A DNA stretch of 64,000 nucleotides from Tupaia tana (taxonomy: Eukaryota > Chordata > Mammalia > Scandentia > Tupaiidae), in NCBI GenBank assembly GCA_026018925.1, contig JAKSZU010000016.1:868001-932000 (forward strand). Reading direction: 5' to 3'. A model generated the notes under the pieces. That model worked only from the letters and a program-made list of their open reading frames with translations. It did not search any database and had not been told where the DNA came from. The translations under genes were made by a program, and so were the position numbers. Below, in pieces: positions 23,517 to 34,492 of the stretch (positions within the stretch are counted from its first letter, which is position 1; each line of letters opens with the position of its first letter).

Positions 23517-23775
23517 ATTTTTTTTTTTTTGGAGAGATTTTCGCTATAGGGTGCGTGCGCTCGCCAGACAGACAGAGAGAGACAGACAGAAAGCGAGAAA
23601 TCACCCCCCGGGGGGGATGGCCCGCCGCAATCCCTTCTCCTCCATTCTCTCGGGATCTTGGGCACGCACGCACACGCACCCGGCGTGAGTTTTAAGCCAC
23701 CGGGTCTGGGACACGAACCACAGTCGACTACGTGGGAGTCCAGCGACATAGCCATTACGCTAACTGCTGGTTCCC
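23517..23775 (-). mobile_element. tRNA-derived SINE, young copy
   Basis: Inverted full-length body with flanks resembling catcctga on both sides. It ends taactgctggttccc. Confidence 0.9.
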
Positions 23776-23814
23776 TCATCCTGAATTTTGAGGGATGGGT
23801 CTGTCTCTCATTGC

Positions 23815-24005
23815 CAGAGCGTGCAGCACTTGCTGGGGTGGGCACCCCTGTGGGGCAGGTCACGCTGCAGTCTCTTCTCCTTCATTTATTTATCCTGTCG
23901 GGATTTGGGGCACATGCGCCATGGCCAGTGAGGCCAGGATTCAAACTGTGTGATCAGCCATGTAGGATTAGGCTCCCTTAACCACCAAGCCACAGGGCTG
24001 GTTCA
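23815..24005 (-). mobile_element. tRNA-derived SINE, very old copy
   Basis: Inverted, with gatttggggcacatgcg in the body and accaccaagccacagggctg at the head. It is strongly diverged. Confidence 0.5.
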
Positions 24006-24014
24006 TCGTCTGTG

Positions 24015-24235
24015 GGTTTTTTATCTGTAGGGCATGTGTGCTTGCCAGAGAGGGAGTGAGAAATCACCCCCGGGGCATCGACCACGTTGTACTCCTTTCT
24101 CCTTCTTTCTCCTCTTGGGCCGTTGGGCATGCACACATGCGTTGTTTGATTTTCAAGTTAATGGGTCTGGGACTCACACTGCAAAGTGAGCCGTTGTGGG
24201 CTCCAGCACCTTAACCTCCACACCACCTGCTGGCC
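24015..24235 (-). mobile_element. tRNA-derived SINE, old subfamily
   Basis: Inverted, with ctgtagggcatgtgtgcttg at the tail side and the old-type head cacctgctggccc. Confidence 0.75.
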
Positions 24236-24449
24236 CGATTTTTGTAAAAGTAAAAGTAAATATTGGCACACTTGAAAACACACACACAAAAGGAGTAACC
24301 GAGTTGCCTCTTTAATGAGAGCTGTGCTTTTGTTGCTGCCTGTAGCATTGCGCCTGCTCTAGTGGGGCCCTGAACACTCCCGTGCCTATGGACCCTGGGG
24401 TGGCGGGTGAGCAGCAGAGGCTGAGGTAGCGTTGGAGAAAGCTGGGATC

Positions 24450-24710
24450 GGGACCAGCAGTTAGCGTAATGGCTGTTGCTGGGCTCCAGTAGTCGACCGC
24501 GGTTTGCGTCCCAGACCCGGTGGCTAAAACTCATGCCGGGCGCGTGTGCATGCGTGCTCAAGATCCCGAGAGGAGAATGGAGGAGAGGGGATTGCGGCGT
24601 GGCCATCCCCCCTGGGGGGTGATTTCTCACTTTCTGTCTCTCTCTGTCTGTCTGGCGAGTGCACACGCCCTATGGCAAAAAAAAAAAACCTCTTAAAAAA
24701 AAAAGAAGAA
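24450..24710 (+). mobile_element. tRNA-derived SINE, young copy
   Basis: It has the gaaagctgggat duplication on both sides and an A tail broken by G. It abuts the minisatellite. Confidence 0.9.
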
Positions 24711-24734
24711 GAAAGCTGGGATGACAATTGGTCA

Positions 24735-25035
24735 GTGTATCGGACAGTCTGGGATGACAGTCATTCTGTGTCAGATGGTCTGGGGTTACGGTCATTCTGT
24801 GTGTCAGGCGGTCTGGGGTGATGGCCACTCTGTGTCAGGCAGTCTGGGGTGACAGCCGCTCTGTGTCAGGCAGTCTGGGGTGACGGTCATTCTGTGTGTC
24901 AGGCGGTCCAGGGTGATGGCTGCTCTGTGTCTGGCGGTCCAGGGTGACGGCGCTCTGTGTCCGGCGGTCTGGGGTGACGGCCGCTCTGTGTCCGGCGGTC
25001 GGGGGTGACGGCACTCTGTGTCCGGCGGTCTGGTG
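24735..25035. repeat. 31-33 bp minisatellite before coding exon 9
   Basis: About ten imperfect units follow the pattern tctgtgtcmggcggtctggg then gtgacggccgc. Neighbouring units differ by point changes and a 2-base gt insertion, so higher-order copying is visible. It ends 70 bases before the acceptor of the next exon. Confidence 0.95.
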
Positions 25036-25105
25036 GGCTGTTAACAACACTGTGGGAGGGTGGCCAGTGTGCTCACCGCCGTGAGGACGCTGTGTGTTGT
25101 TACAG

Positions 25106-25232
25106 GGAGAGCATTTATAGGCTGCTGCCTCAGACCACCCCCGAGAACGTGAGTAAAAACTTCAGCCAGTACAGCATTGACCCCGTCACCAGGTACCCCA
25201 ACATCAACGTCAACTTCCTGCGGCCGAGCCAG
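25106..25232 (+). CDS. MICAL3: MICAL3 coding exon 9 (residues 441-483)
   Basis: The acceptor is gtgttgttacag/GGAGAG and the donor CAG/GTGAGA, phase 0. It encodes [20 protein letters not shown] and then [22 protein letters not shown], the C-terminal helices of the monooxygenase region. Confidence 0.97.
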
Positions 25233-26162
25233 GTGAGAGCCTGGGCCCTTCCCTGCCTCTGCACCCTCTCTGCGCTGTTCGGAGCTCTGACACACTGGGT
25301 CGTGTGTAAGTCCGTTCCAGAACGTGTGCGGTTCTGTGTGGCATCGGTGCCGTCTGAGTTGGTAGAAGTAGATGTAGTTCCCGTGGGCAGATGCAGCAGC
25401 TACAGCAGATGGCTGCTGTGCGACCTGCAGAAGATCAGATGTGACACAAGGGCGGCTCCAGGCCGATCTGTGCCCCTCCTTCCCGTGGCACACCGAGGGG
25501 ATGAGCCCTGGCTCGGTGGGCAGCAGGTCGACCTCTGCTTTCCTGCCACTGATGACTGTGCCTTGGCCAAGTTCTCTGACTAAATAACAGAGGTGATGAT
25601 CCCTGCTTCCTCACGGTCCTCGTGCGGGCCGTGAGATTGTTCCAGCAAAGAGCTTGGGAGGCTAACACACCCTCTCCAAGGAAGAGGTGGTTGATGCTTT
25701 GTTCTCCTGAGTCTCTGGGAGTCTAGGCCTCCGCTGCATTACGGCTGGCCCTTACTAGCATCATAATCCCAGAGGGGAGCAGTCTGTAGAAAGCAGCCCA
25801 TTCGCCATGTTTGCCTGTGTCCCAGTGTGCCTACAGTCACAGCTTCAGACCTTCTGTGTGCGCGCGTGTGTGTGTGTGTGTGCATGTGTGTGTGTGTGTG
25901 GTAAGTTACAGCGCCACAGGATCCCCACTCATCGGCAGTGTTGCTCAGAGACGCTCTGAGGCCCCTGAGCTGAGGGGGTCACTGTACCTTACAGTTAATG
26001 CGTTTGCATTTCTGGGTAACCCCACCTCGTCCAGGGAGAACTTGAAGGCCGGCATTGTAGTTTCCAGTAAACTTTGCCCAGTCCTTCATCTTGGTCACTC
26101 TGCTCTTGAATGGGAATTTGTCTCTTGGGGTCTGATTTATCTCCTTTTCAACTTTCCGCCAG
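25233..26162 (+). other. MICAL3: Intron 9
   Basis: No SINE. A TG-rich microsatellite lies at 25854-25900. Confidence 0.9.
25854..25900. repeat. (TG)n microsatellite, interrupted
   Basis: Two TG runs are separated by cgcgcg and gca interruptions. Confidence 0.9.
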
Positions 26163-26259
26163 GTGCGCCATTTATACGATACTGGAGAAGCGAAAGATAT
26201 TCATCTGGAAATGGAGAGCTTGGCGAATTCCCGAACTACTCCCAAGCTGACTCGCAACG
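26163..26259 (+). CDS. MICAL3: MICAL3 coding exon 10 (residues 484-516)
   Basis: The acceptor is tccgccag/GTGCGC and the donor G/GTGAGT. It encodes VRHLYDTGEAKDIHLEMESL and then ANSRTTPKLTRN, the linker between the monooxygenase and CH domains. I recall threonine rather than Ala493, and valine rather than Ala504, in human. Confidence 0.96.
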
Positions 26260-26296
26260 GTGAGTTCTGGTGACAACCGTGATGCGCCGTAACCTG

Positions 26297-26555
26297 GGCC
26301 AGCGGTGGTATGCTGGTTAAAGTGACTGGATCCCACACGGCCACCTGCGCAGTTCAAGGGCCTGACCCAGCAGCTAGGAGAACATGCTGGGCACAGGTTT
26401 GGGCACTCCCCGAAACCCTGAAGAGGGATAGAGAGAAGAGAAGGGATTGCGGGGTGACCATGCCCCAGGGGTGTGCGTTCTCATTTTCTCTCCCTCTCTC
26501 TTCGCTTTCTCTCCAGCGAGTGCATGCACCTTCGGGCAAAATTATTTTTTAAAAT
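26297..26555 (+). mobile_element. tRNA-derived SINE, old copy
   Basis: The head is gggccagcggtggtatgctg, and the body has gggattgcggggtgaccatg and gcatgcaccttcgggcaaa. Confidence 0.75.
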
Positions 26556-27594
26556 AGCCCATTCAGAGAAGCCTGTTCTCCATCATTGAGCCAACAGGCC
26601 TGCACAGCGCAGTCTGAGTCGAGGTTCTCAGCCAGGAGGGACTGCCCTCCAGGGGACATCGGTTACTGTCACGGTCAGGAGAGGTCGCTGCCGCCATCTG
26701 ACAGGTAGAAGCCGGAGACGCCGCTCTCCCTGCAGTACACAGATAGGTCCCACAGCAAAGGTTGCCTTGTCTGAGGTGTGAGGAGAACGTACAGGTAAAT
26801 CAGAGGCAGGTGTCGCAGGGAGAGAGGGAACAGAGGGTGAGGGCCCTTGAAAACTAAGGGGTTCTTTTGTTTGTTTATTTTTTAACTTCCTTCTTTTTTC
26901 CTGAGCAAGATGTACAGACAGGCAGAGGAACAGGCACCCCAGCGGTGTCTCTGGGCTACAGTCTGCCCCCAGCTTCAGGCAGCCTGGGTCCCAGGCACGC
27001 CCACGAGTGCCTGGTGCATACAGGGAGGCCGGGTGCACGCCCACGGCCTACCTTGAGAGCAGTGGGTTGAGGCTGCTCTGCCACATGGACACGGCCCTGA
27101 GAGCTGAGAGTTAGGGAAGGCGTGATGGGTCTTTCAACATTGCCAGGATGCAGTGATGAAGGTGAAGGCCGCTCCATATTTCGTGTGGATCTAAGGCTCC
27201 CGAAGAGTCCTTTGAAAGGAGAGTGATGCTGAGCACACCCAGGCAGCTGTGTGTGAGGACGGAGAAGGGAACACCACGGGGAGAGAGCTGCAGCGGAGGA
27301 GGTTGCCCACGGTTGGCAGCGTGGTGCCCTGGTGACTCAGGGCAGCGGGTCTGGGCCCACACAGAAGGTCCCGGGATCTGGGCCAGCTGAGGCTGGGGTT
27401 GACCGCCTCACAAGAACCCTGCTGCAGTGCTGTCTCCCTTTCTCTCCGTCTCTCTCTCTTTGCCTCTGCCGCTGTCTCTCTCAGAGAAGGAAGAGAAATG
27501 TATGGCATCAGTCAGGCTCATGATGGTAGAGGCCCGAGTCTGTACAGAGCTGGGGGTGGAGAAGGCCGTGGCGCCTACTTAGAATTCAGGGTTT

Positions 27595-27845
27595 GGGGCC
27601 AGCAGGTGGTGTGGTGGTTAAGGCACTGGGCTCCCACATGCCTGGACCCAGCAGCTTGAAACTTACACTGAGCGCACGTGTGTGCCCAAAATCCCAAGAG
27701 GAGACTGGAGGAGTAGGGGTTGTGCGGCTTTCTCTCCCTGGATGGGATTTCTCACCTTCCCTCTCACTGTCTCTCTCTGGAGAGTGCACATACCCTATGG
27801 CAAAAAAAAAAAAATAAATTAAATAAAATAAACAAACAAAAAAGA
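27595..27845 (+). mobile_element. tRNA-derived SINE, old subfamily
   Basis: The head ggggccagcaggtggtgtgg is typical of the older subfamily. It lacks a clear B box and ends with an A/T-rich tail of aaataaa units. Confidence 0.8.
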
Positions 27846-28651
27846 AATGCTTAGATTTCGGGACCAGGTGCCCCTGGGTTCCAGAAGCAGTGCCAGCTGT
27901 GAAGTGCGTGGCCTGAAAGAGCTGATCCGCTGCCTCGCGGCCCTGCTTTCCTTGCTGTGAGGGGTCAGCACCCCTCCCACTGAGGTCATGAGGGGCCCGT
28001 GACATGGACAGCGTACCCGGCATGTGGCATGGGGCCAGAACCGGCAGGCACATGCCATCGCTGCTCGCAGTTGCAAGGCGGGGAGTCTCCAGGAGCAGAG
28101 CTGACAGGCACTGACAGGCGACCGCCCTGGGGGGCACAAGGTCGGTATTTGCAGATGGCGCTGCTTCAGCCCAAACCAGAAAGCCGGGTGCTGAGAAGGT
28201 CTGAGCGCCCTTTTAGACATTCTGAATCCGACATGCGGCTGGGCTTTGGGGGTGGGTGTGCCACCCATAGGCAGCTGAGGATGTTTTCCCTCTCTCCCCG
28301 GTGTCACCTCCTGGGAGGCAGAGAGTATACCTTTTCACTGTCGCTTTAGAGCCTAGAGCGTGGATGTTGCCAATGCAGACTGGGTGGTGGGTGTACGGAC
28401 TCGAGGGGCCCAGGATCGAGGTCATGCCGGAGCCCAGAGACAGCCCAGTGGCGATCATACCTCAGCGTCCCTGCGCTGTGGAAGACTTGAATGAGATAGT
28501 CTGTGTGACGTGCGGGTTTTATCTTGTTCACTAATCACTGACTGACAGTTCAAAGCAGACTTTCCAAGCAGACTTTCTCGAACACAAATACAAGTTCAGA
28601 TCCTCCTAAATGCTGCACGTCAGAGCTTCTCTGATGCGATTAAGAAAAACA

Positions 28652-28877
28652 GATTTTTTTCCCCCGTGGGTACCTGTGTTTGCCAGAGAGAGGGAGCAGG
28701 GAAATGCAGGCCTGCTGGGGCATGGTCACACCACAGTGCCTTCCCCATTTCCCCACCCTGTTAGGATGTGGACCACGCATTCACATGTGCCCAGTGTGTT
28801 TCCTGGGCCAGCAGGACCCGGATTCCGACCATGCGGTCCGCCCTTGGGATCAGCTCCCTTAACCACTCGGTTACCAT
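28652..28877 (-). mobile_element. tRNA-derived SINE, very old copy
   Basis: Inverted, with tttgccagagagagggagca near the tail and a diverged head aaccactcggttacc. Confidence 0.5.
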
Positions 28878-29157
28878 TCAGGTTTTAGGAGACATGCCAG
28901 TGAACTGGAGACCATCCAGGTACCCGAGCTCAGGTTTCACGCTGTGATCATCTGTAACCGTGTCTGTCTGGCCTGGTCCTCGCGTTGGTCAGTGTAGCCC
29001 TGCAGGGTTCCCTGGCTTGCAGACAGTGTGAGAGTGAGGCGTTGTTTGCTGTTAGTTGCCATGCTTCAGGTAGAGTGGGACCTTCTCTGATCTCTCTTCC
29101 CGGCGTACCTTTGCAGGGCAGAGGCTTCCTCAGCCAGTTGCCGAGCCTCTCCAGGGA

Positions 29158-29222
29158 GATCCTGGAGCCGTTGCTGGTGAGGGTGCTGCTCAGTAGGTGG
29201 CGCTCCTCACAGCAGTGTTGAC
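29158..29222. repeat. First copy of a 60-base intronic duplicate
   Basis: The core gctggtgagggtgctgctca plus gtaggtggcgctcctcac recurs at 30678-30742 with few differences. It is not part of the SINE family. Confidence 0.8.
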
Positions 29223-29495
29223 GGTGTCCAGATGCCAGCTGTGCCGTCGGGCTTTCAGGGCCGTGCATGTTGATCTCGAAGTCTGAATACAGTGATAGTT
29301 TCTCGTCTGCCTAAAGCCAGTCCCACCGCCGTTAGGCCAGTTACTGGTCCATAACCATGTTCCTCAGAGTTTCCCCTCGAAAACTAGCGATGACTCTTGT
29401 TCTGCTCTGAGTAACTTTTCAGACCGGGCACATGCGCAGAGGAGGACCGGCGTTGGTGTTACAAGATGATTCCCTTCTGGTAGTCATTTGTCGTT

Positions 29496-29645
29496 GGGAC
29501 CAACTAGTGGCGCGGTGGTTAGGGCGCCAACTTCCACACGGCTGGCCGCGGCTTGAGTCCCATTCTCGGCGGCTTGCTTTCTCACTTTCCCTCTGTGTCT
29601 CTCTCTCTGGTGAATTAGAAAAGAATGATAATGATAGATAAAATT
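29496..29645 (+). mobile_element. Short-form tRNA SINE
   Basis: The head gggaccaactagtggcgcgg passes from the B-box region ggcttgagtcc straight to ttgctttctcactttccctc, so the middle of the long form is absent. It lies 48 bases before coding exon 11. Confidence 0.8.
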
Positions 29646-29692
29646 TAGATCGTTCTCAAAGAAAGAAGAATGTTTTGTCGTTGTTGTTTCAG

Positions 29693-29840
29693 AGTCTGTA
29701 GCCCGGTCAAGCAAGTTGCTGGTCTGGTGCCAGAGGCAGACGGATGGCTACGCAGGGGTCAGCGTGACCGACCTCACCATGTCCTGGAAGAGCGGCCTGG
29801 CCCTGTGCGCGATTATCCACAGATACCGCCCTGATCTGAT
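29693..29840 (+). CDS. MICAL3: MICAL3 coding exon 11 (residues 516-565): start of CH domain
   Basis: The acceptor is ttgttgtttcag/AGTCTG and the donor AT/GTAAGC, phase 2. It encodes [20 protein letters not shown], then [20 protein letters not shown] and IHRYRPDLI. The W-C-Q and [10 protein letters not shown] signatures are classic calponin-homology helices. Val526 and Ser540 are glycine and asparagine in human as I recall. Confidence 0.97.
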
Positions 29841-30677
29841 GTAAGCCACGACTGCACTTTGGGTTTTACCTTCTGTCCCCAGGACAGCCCTGCTAAATGC
29901 CGTGCTGCTTCTTAGAACGAGGCCTATAGTGACACTTAGTAGAAGGCAGAGGTTCTGACTCACACGGCGCACGGTACCTCGCTCCGCTCAGGAATGATGT
30001 GATGAGTGTTTAGGACCATGGTGCTCTTCAGGTCACACACTGCTGCTGGCCCCCCCGGCCTGTTAGCATCCCACAGGGGACCTCTGGGTGTGGGCCCTGG
30101 CTGAGCTGCCTCTCCGGTGCTGCTGGTCACACAGGAAGCCTGTCGAACACTCAGTTGGCTCAGGGCAAACACGTCACTACCCACAGCACGGAAAGCAACG
30201 ACACCTAGCCGATTGGTGCTGGTCCATTAGTGCTCTCTCTGTCAAAGGACGTTCCCAGTCAGGCCCACGCAGCTCCCACCGTCCAGCCTCCTGCGCTGGC
30301 ACACCTCCCGTTTCGGCCGTGCCCTCCTCACCTGCTGCAGGATGTGCACAGGGGCGTGCCCAGGCCGGCGTGGCCAACACACCAGATCCCCCCACGGGCA
30401 TTTGTTACCATGGAAGCCAAACAGAAAGGTTCAGAAACAAGCAGAGATGTGGAATTATGTTGGCTGCATATCCTTTTTATCATTAAGTCCACTTAAGGGC
30501 CCAGTTTTGTTTGTTTTAATGATTGCATAAGGAATTTTGGAAGACCATTCCTTATATGACGGTTATAAGCTAATGAGGCAAAAGTGTGTGTGTGGGGGGG
30601 AATAGCCTTGCTCAGTCTGGATTAAAAACAGGCATTTCTGGTTTCCTTGGATAAAGGTAAGTGACCTCCAGAGTTCC

Positions 30678-30742
30678 TGTCCCTGGAGCCATTGCTGGTG
30701 AGGGTGCTGCTCAGTAGGTGGCGCTCCTCACGGCAGTGTTCG
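30678..30742. repeat. Second copy of the 60-base intronic duplicate
   Basis: Partner of 29158-29222, in direct orientation 1.5 kb away. It shares an uninterrupted gctggtgagggtgctgctca. Confidence 0.8.
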
Positions 30743-30798
30743 CTGTGCCAGGGACTGTGGGAGTTGGTAAAAGGTAGGTCAAAGTAGGGCTTATTTGG

Positions 30799-30980
30799 GG
30801 GCCAGCAGATGGCATAGTGGTGATGTTGCTGGATTTGCACATGGCTGAGTGCAGTTAGCATCCTGGATCTGGAGGCTTGAAAATCACGTTGGGCATGTGT
30901 GCGTGTGCGCCCAAGATCTCAGGAGAGAAACGAAAGAAAAAGGATTGCGTGTACCTTACGGCAGAAATCTCTAAAACAAA
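30799..30980 (+). mobile_element. tRNA-derived SINE with internal deletion
   Basis: Head gggccagcagatggcatagt, then gtgtgcgcccaagatctcag. The pyrimidine-rich part is missing, and it resumes at gtaccttacggcagaaatc. Confidence 0.75.
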
Positions 30981-32061
30981 AAAAAGGGTGGGGGGCAAAA
31001 AAAATCAAAAAAAAAAAATCAAACCAAAATCAGGGTGGGGGCGCAATTTGAGAAGGATTATGATAATGGCGCAAACATGCTTTAGGAGGTGGGCCAGGTG
31101 AATCAGGAGTATTCTAAAGGGATGGCAAGAGAAAAAAGAATGAAGGCAGAAATAGTCGAAGGGTATCTCGCAGCTGGGGCAGAGGGCGGGATTGGGCTGA
31201 AGGTGGGACTCGAGGCTTGAAGGGCCGGTGTAGGGGCCAGAGGGGCCACATTCCTCTCAGAAGAGAGCGAAGGTTGTCTGGAAAAGTTCTGGGGAGTCTG
31301 TCTTAGCAGAGCCCACAGCAGTGAGTGGTGTGCGTCGCCGCTCACACCACGATGATTTTGTTCACAGTAAATCTCCAGAGTGGAATAGGCTCCATCTACA
31401 AAGAGAAGGAACTTTTACAAATGAGAACACGCTGTAGGGCCAGGGGTTAACAGAAACTCAAGGCTGCCAGGTTAACCTGAGACCAGTCTTCCCTCGAAGT
31501 AGCAGAAGCTTACAGCCCAGTGGGAAAGGTTCCTTCCTTACGTGGGAAACTCAGCAAGTTCAGCAGTGGAACAGTTCCAGGGAAGGCTTTGGAGTTTCTC
31601 CTGGAGGAGATGGCCGAGTAAGATGTGCCGGAGCTGAGTCAAGACCTGAGCGGCTCTTGAGTCCAGGGGCCACCGTGGGCATGGTTCCGGGCCCCTCAGC
31701 TCCGCTGCTCACAGGGTGTCCACTGTCCCCTGACGGGATGTTAGTGTCATCAATGACCGCGCGTGGTGCGTGAGCCCGCAAGGAGAGCCCCTGTGATACA
31801 GCCGCGTTGGGTGGGAAACCCGTGTGCAGGCACGGAGGGCAGCGTGGCGTCTTCCTCTCTTCCCTCTTCTGGGGATGCTTGGCATTTCCTTAGTGAAGGG
31901 AGGAGACCTGGAGGTGAGGGGCGCAGGCTGCTCCCACGTCTCAGGGACGCTCTGCACCCTGGGCTTCCGCGGAGACGGGGAGAAGTGACGATCGCGATGC
32001 TGTGTCTTGGCTTGGGGACAGTCAGCCCATCTTGATACACTGTCCTTGTCCTGTTTTTCAG

Positions 32062-32258
32062 AGATTTTGATTCTTTGGACGAGCAAAATGTGGAGAAGAA
32101 CAACCAGCTGGCCTTTGACATCGCCGAGAAGGAACTGGGCATCTCTCCCATCATGACAGGCAAGGAGATGGCGTCTGTGGGAGAGCCCGACAAGCTCTCC
32201 ATGGTCGTGTACCTGACCCAGTTCTACGAGATGTTCAAGGACGCGCTTCCCGCCCGCG
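32062..32258 (+). CDS. MICAL3: MICAL3 coding exon 12 (residues 565-631): rest of CH domain
   Basis: The acceptor is cctgtttttcag/AGATTT and the donor G/GTAAGG. It encodes [20 protein letters not shown], then [20 protein letters not shown] and [20 protein letters not shown]. These are the last helices of the CH domain, which in MICALs contributes to actin interaction together with the monooxygenase domain. The last codons, ALPAR, differ from the human sequence I recall. Confidence 0.97.
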
Positions 32259-32524
32259 GTAAGGCCCGGGCTCGCCGGCACGGACGCCGCACTGCCCACT
32301 GCCGGCTTTCCTCGCCCTCCTTCCCGTCCTCCTCCCCTCGGCCCTCGCCAGTCTCACCTAACGCAAGCCTGAACTGGCCCTGTGTGGGCTGGTTGTTGAT
32401 CAGGAAGTCTCTGGAACTGTGTTCTGGCATTTTCCTTTCTGTGTTGGTATGTTTTCACACACTTGTTCTTTCCCAAATCTTTTTCACAGAATCTTTTAAT
32501 TTAGAATTATTTATTTAATCTTAT

Positions 32525-32675
32525 TTATTCTTCTTTTTTAATTTGACCAGAGAGAGACAGGGAAAGTGAGAGAGCAAGCCATCAGGTCTAGGACTTGAAC
32601 CAGTCAGCCATTTGGGAGCCCAATGCCTTAATCACCCCCCCCCCCCCCCCCCCCCCCCCCCGTCAGCCCCCTCAC
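32525..32675 (-). mobile_element. Short-form tRNA SINE interrupted by poly-C
   Basis: Inverted, with ttaatttgaccagagagaga and gtctaggacttgaacc. A run of 27 C (32635-32661) replaces part of the head. Confidence 0.65.
32635..32661. repeat. Poly-C run of 27
   Basis: Uninterrupted C homopolymer inside a SINE head. Its length may be a sequencing or assembly approximation. Confidence 0.9.
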
Positions 32676-33319
32676 CAAATCTTTAAGTGTGCAGAAATCC
32701 TCCCTGGCCAAATTTCTTTTCTTTGCCCCTGCCACCTGTATGCTATCTCCAGAGCCAGCCTGTTGGCAAACATGGTTACGCCACGGCCTCTGCGTCCCGC
32801 TGCCTGGGTTTTATAGCGGTCCAGGTTCTGTTTCCGTCTGAGCGCTTCTCCACGTTCGAGGAGAATGGCGGAGGTGTACTTCTCTCCCTCCCACACGGCC
32901 CTGCAGCGTTCGGTGCTGCCGGACGACAGCCTTTTCCAGAGACTCGCTCACCCTCTCGGTCTCCTGTGCCATACCCTGGCTCATTCTCTTCCTCTGCAGC
33001 TGTTCCTTCGGTGGCTTCTTGTTCTTCGCAGTGTTCCCAGAAATCTTCCCTGGCCCTTGGCCTGTCACATGCTACGGGAGATGCCTTTATCATTGTTCAC
33101 CCTGAAGTATTCATTGTCCCTTGGAGTAAAGTCCCTTAGGCTGCGGGGCGCTGACCTGGGTGTGTCCCGGCGCTCCCCGTGCTTGGAGGTAGCAGGTTAT
33201 GTTTCCCTGTGCCCCAGTTCTACGAGTGCAAACTGAAGATGGTGCACGTCACGGCATCGTGGTATGCTAACAGCGTTTAGCAAGTTGAAGCCCTTAATAC
33301 ACGTTAATGACTTAGTCTT

Positions 33320-33578
33320 TCTGTTATTTTTGGAAGAGGTTTTTGCTACAGGGTACATGCGCTCACCAGAAAGACAGAGACAGAGAGACAGAAAGTGAGA
33401 AATCACCCCCTAGGGGGATGGCCACGCCGCAATCCCTTCTCCTCCATTCTCCTCTCAGGATCTTGGGCACGCATGCACACGTACCCGGTGTGAGTTTAAG
33501 CCAGCAGGCCTGGAATTCAAACTGCAGTCGACTACGTGGGAGTCCAGCAACACAGCCATTACGCTAACTGCTGGTCCC
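33320..33578 (-). mobile_element. tRNA-derived SINE, young copy
   Basis: Inverted full length. The flanking word gacttagtc occurs on both sides. Confidence 0.9.
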
Positions 33579-33607
33579 GTGACTTAGTCATTTTAATGAC
33601 TGTTTTT

Positions 33608-33871
33608 TTTTTTTTTCTTTTTTGGAGAGGTTTTTGCTATAGGGCGCGTGCGCTCGCCAGTCAGAGAGAGAGAGACAGAGAGACAGAAAGCAGGAAATCA
33701 CCCCCCAGGGGGGATGGCTACGCCGCAATCCCTTTTCCATTCTCCTCTCGGGATCTTGGGCACGCACGCACACGCGCCCGGCGTGAGTTTAAGCCACCGG
33801 GTCTGGGACGCGAACCGCAGTCGACTACGTGGGAGTCCAGCGACATAGCCATTACGCTAACTGCTGGTCCC
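33608..33871 (-). mobile_element. tRNA-derived SINE, young copy
   Basis: It inserted 30 bases beyond the previous one. A perfect duplication tttaatgactgttttt flanks it at about 33592-33607 and 33872-33887. Confidence 0.95.
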
Positions 33872-34492
33872 TTTAATGACTGTTTTTAGAATTACTACCG
33901 TTGCTGATAAAACATTGGAATCCAGAGTCCACGTCACTGCCTGCCGTGGCTTCTACCACGTGTGCTCTCCAGGCCCTGTGGCTTTCCCTGATCAGATATG
34001 CAGTTCTCAACACAGACACCTGCAGGTCTAACACCCACAGAGCCTCTGGGCACACCCCGAGGGTGCCCCGGAGAGCACGGCTCCATGTGCCACCACGTGC
34101 CCTAGCCCAGTGACTAGGTCATGCCCCTTGCTCTTCTCCCCACCCCCTCCCTCTCCGTCCTCAGATGTCACCACCAAGCTGGGCCTTAGCCCTCTGTGTA
34201 TGTGGCAGGCATTCTCCCTGACCCAGCTCCGAAAAGCACAAGGCTGGGTTTTCTAAGTGGGTTGGGGAGAAAGGTGGTTTTGTTTGTATGCATGGAAAAG
34301 AGAAGGCTGAGCCCAGACCCTCATGGGCATTTCCTTGGGGCGCGTCTGGCTGAGAGCTGCATGGTCGTGTGGCAGTGGTGGCTGTCCTGGGCGTCCTGAG
34401 GTTTCCCGAGCCCCCTGCAAGGAGAGCAGTGCTGGTCAGGACTCCGGGGTGCCCCCAGGGCTTCCCTGAGCGCGGCTGGCTTCCACTCACAG

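Larger units (their letters stand above)
22350..25105 (+). other. MICAL3: Intron 8
   Basis: It holds five SINEs and the minisatellite. I see nothing in 22715-23516 except ordinary AT-richer sequence. Confidence 0.85.
26260..29692 (+). other. MICAL3: Intron 10
   Basis: It holds SINEs at 26297, 27595, 28652 and 29496. The long antisense frames around 26628-27044 and 27586-28307 have no recognisable domain. A 60-base segment near 29158-29220 recurs in the next intron. Confidence 0.85.
29841..32061 (+). other. MICAL3: Intron 11
   Basis: It has one partial SINE (30799-30980), an A/G-rich patch up to about 31030, and the second copy of the intronic duplicate. The remainder shows nothing clear. 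Confidence 0.85.
32259..34492 (+). other. MICAL3: Intron 12
   Basis: It holds a short SINE with a poly-C run, then two complete inverted SINEs side by side (33320-33871). Unique sequence in 32690-33300 and 33890-34490 shows nothing coding. Confidence 0.85.

Noticed and set aside
24735-25035. CRISPR-like array
   Set aside because: The repeats are contiguous without unique spacers, and the sequence is a mammalian intron.
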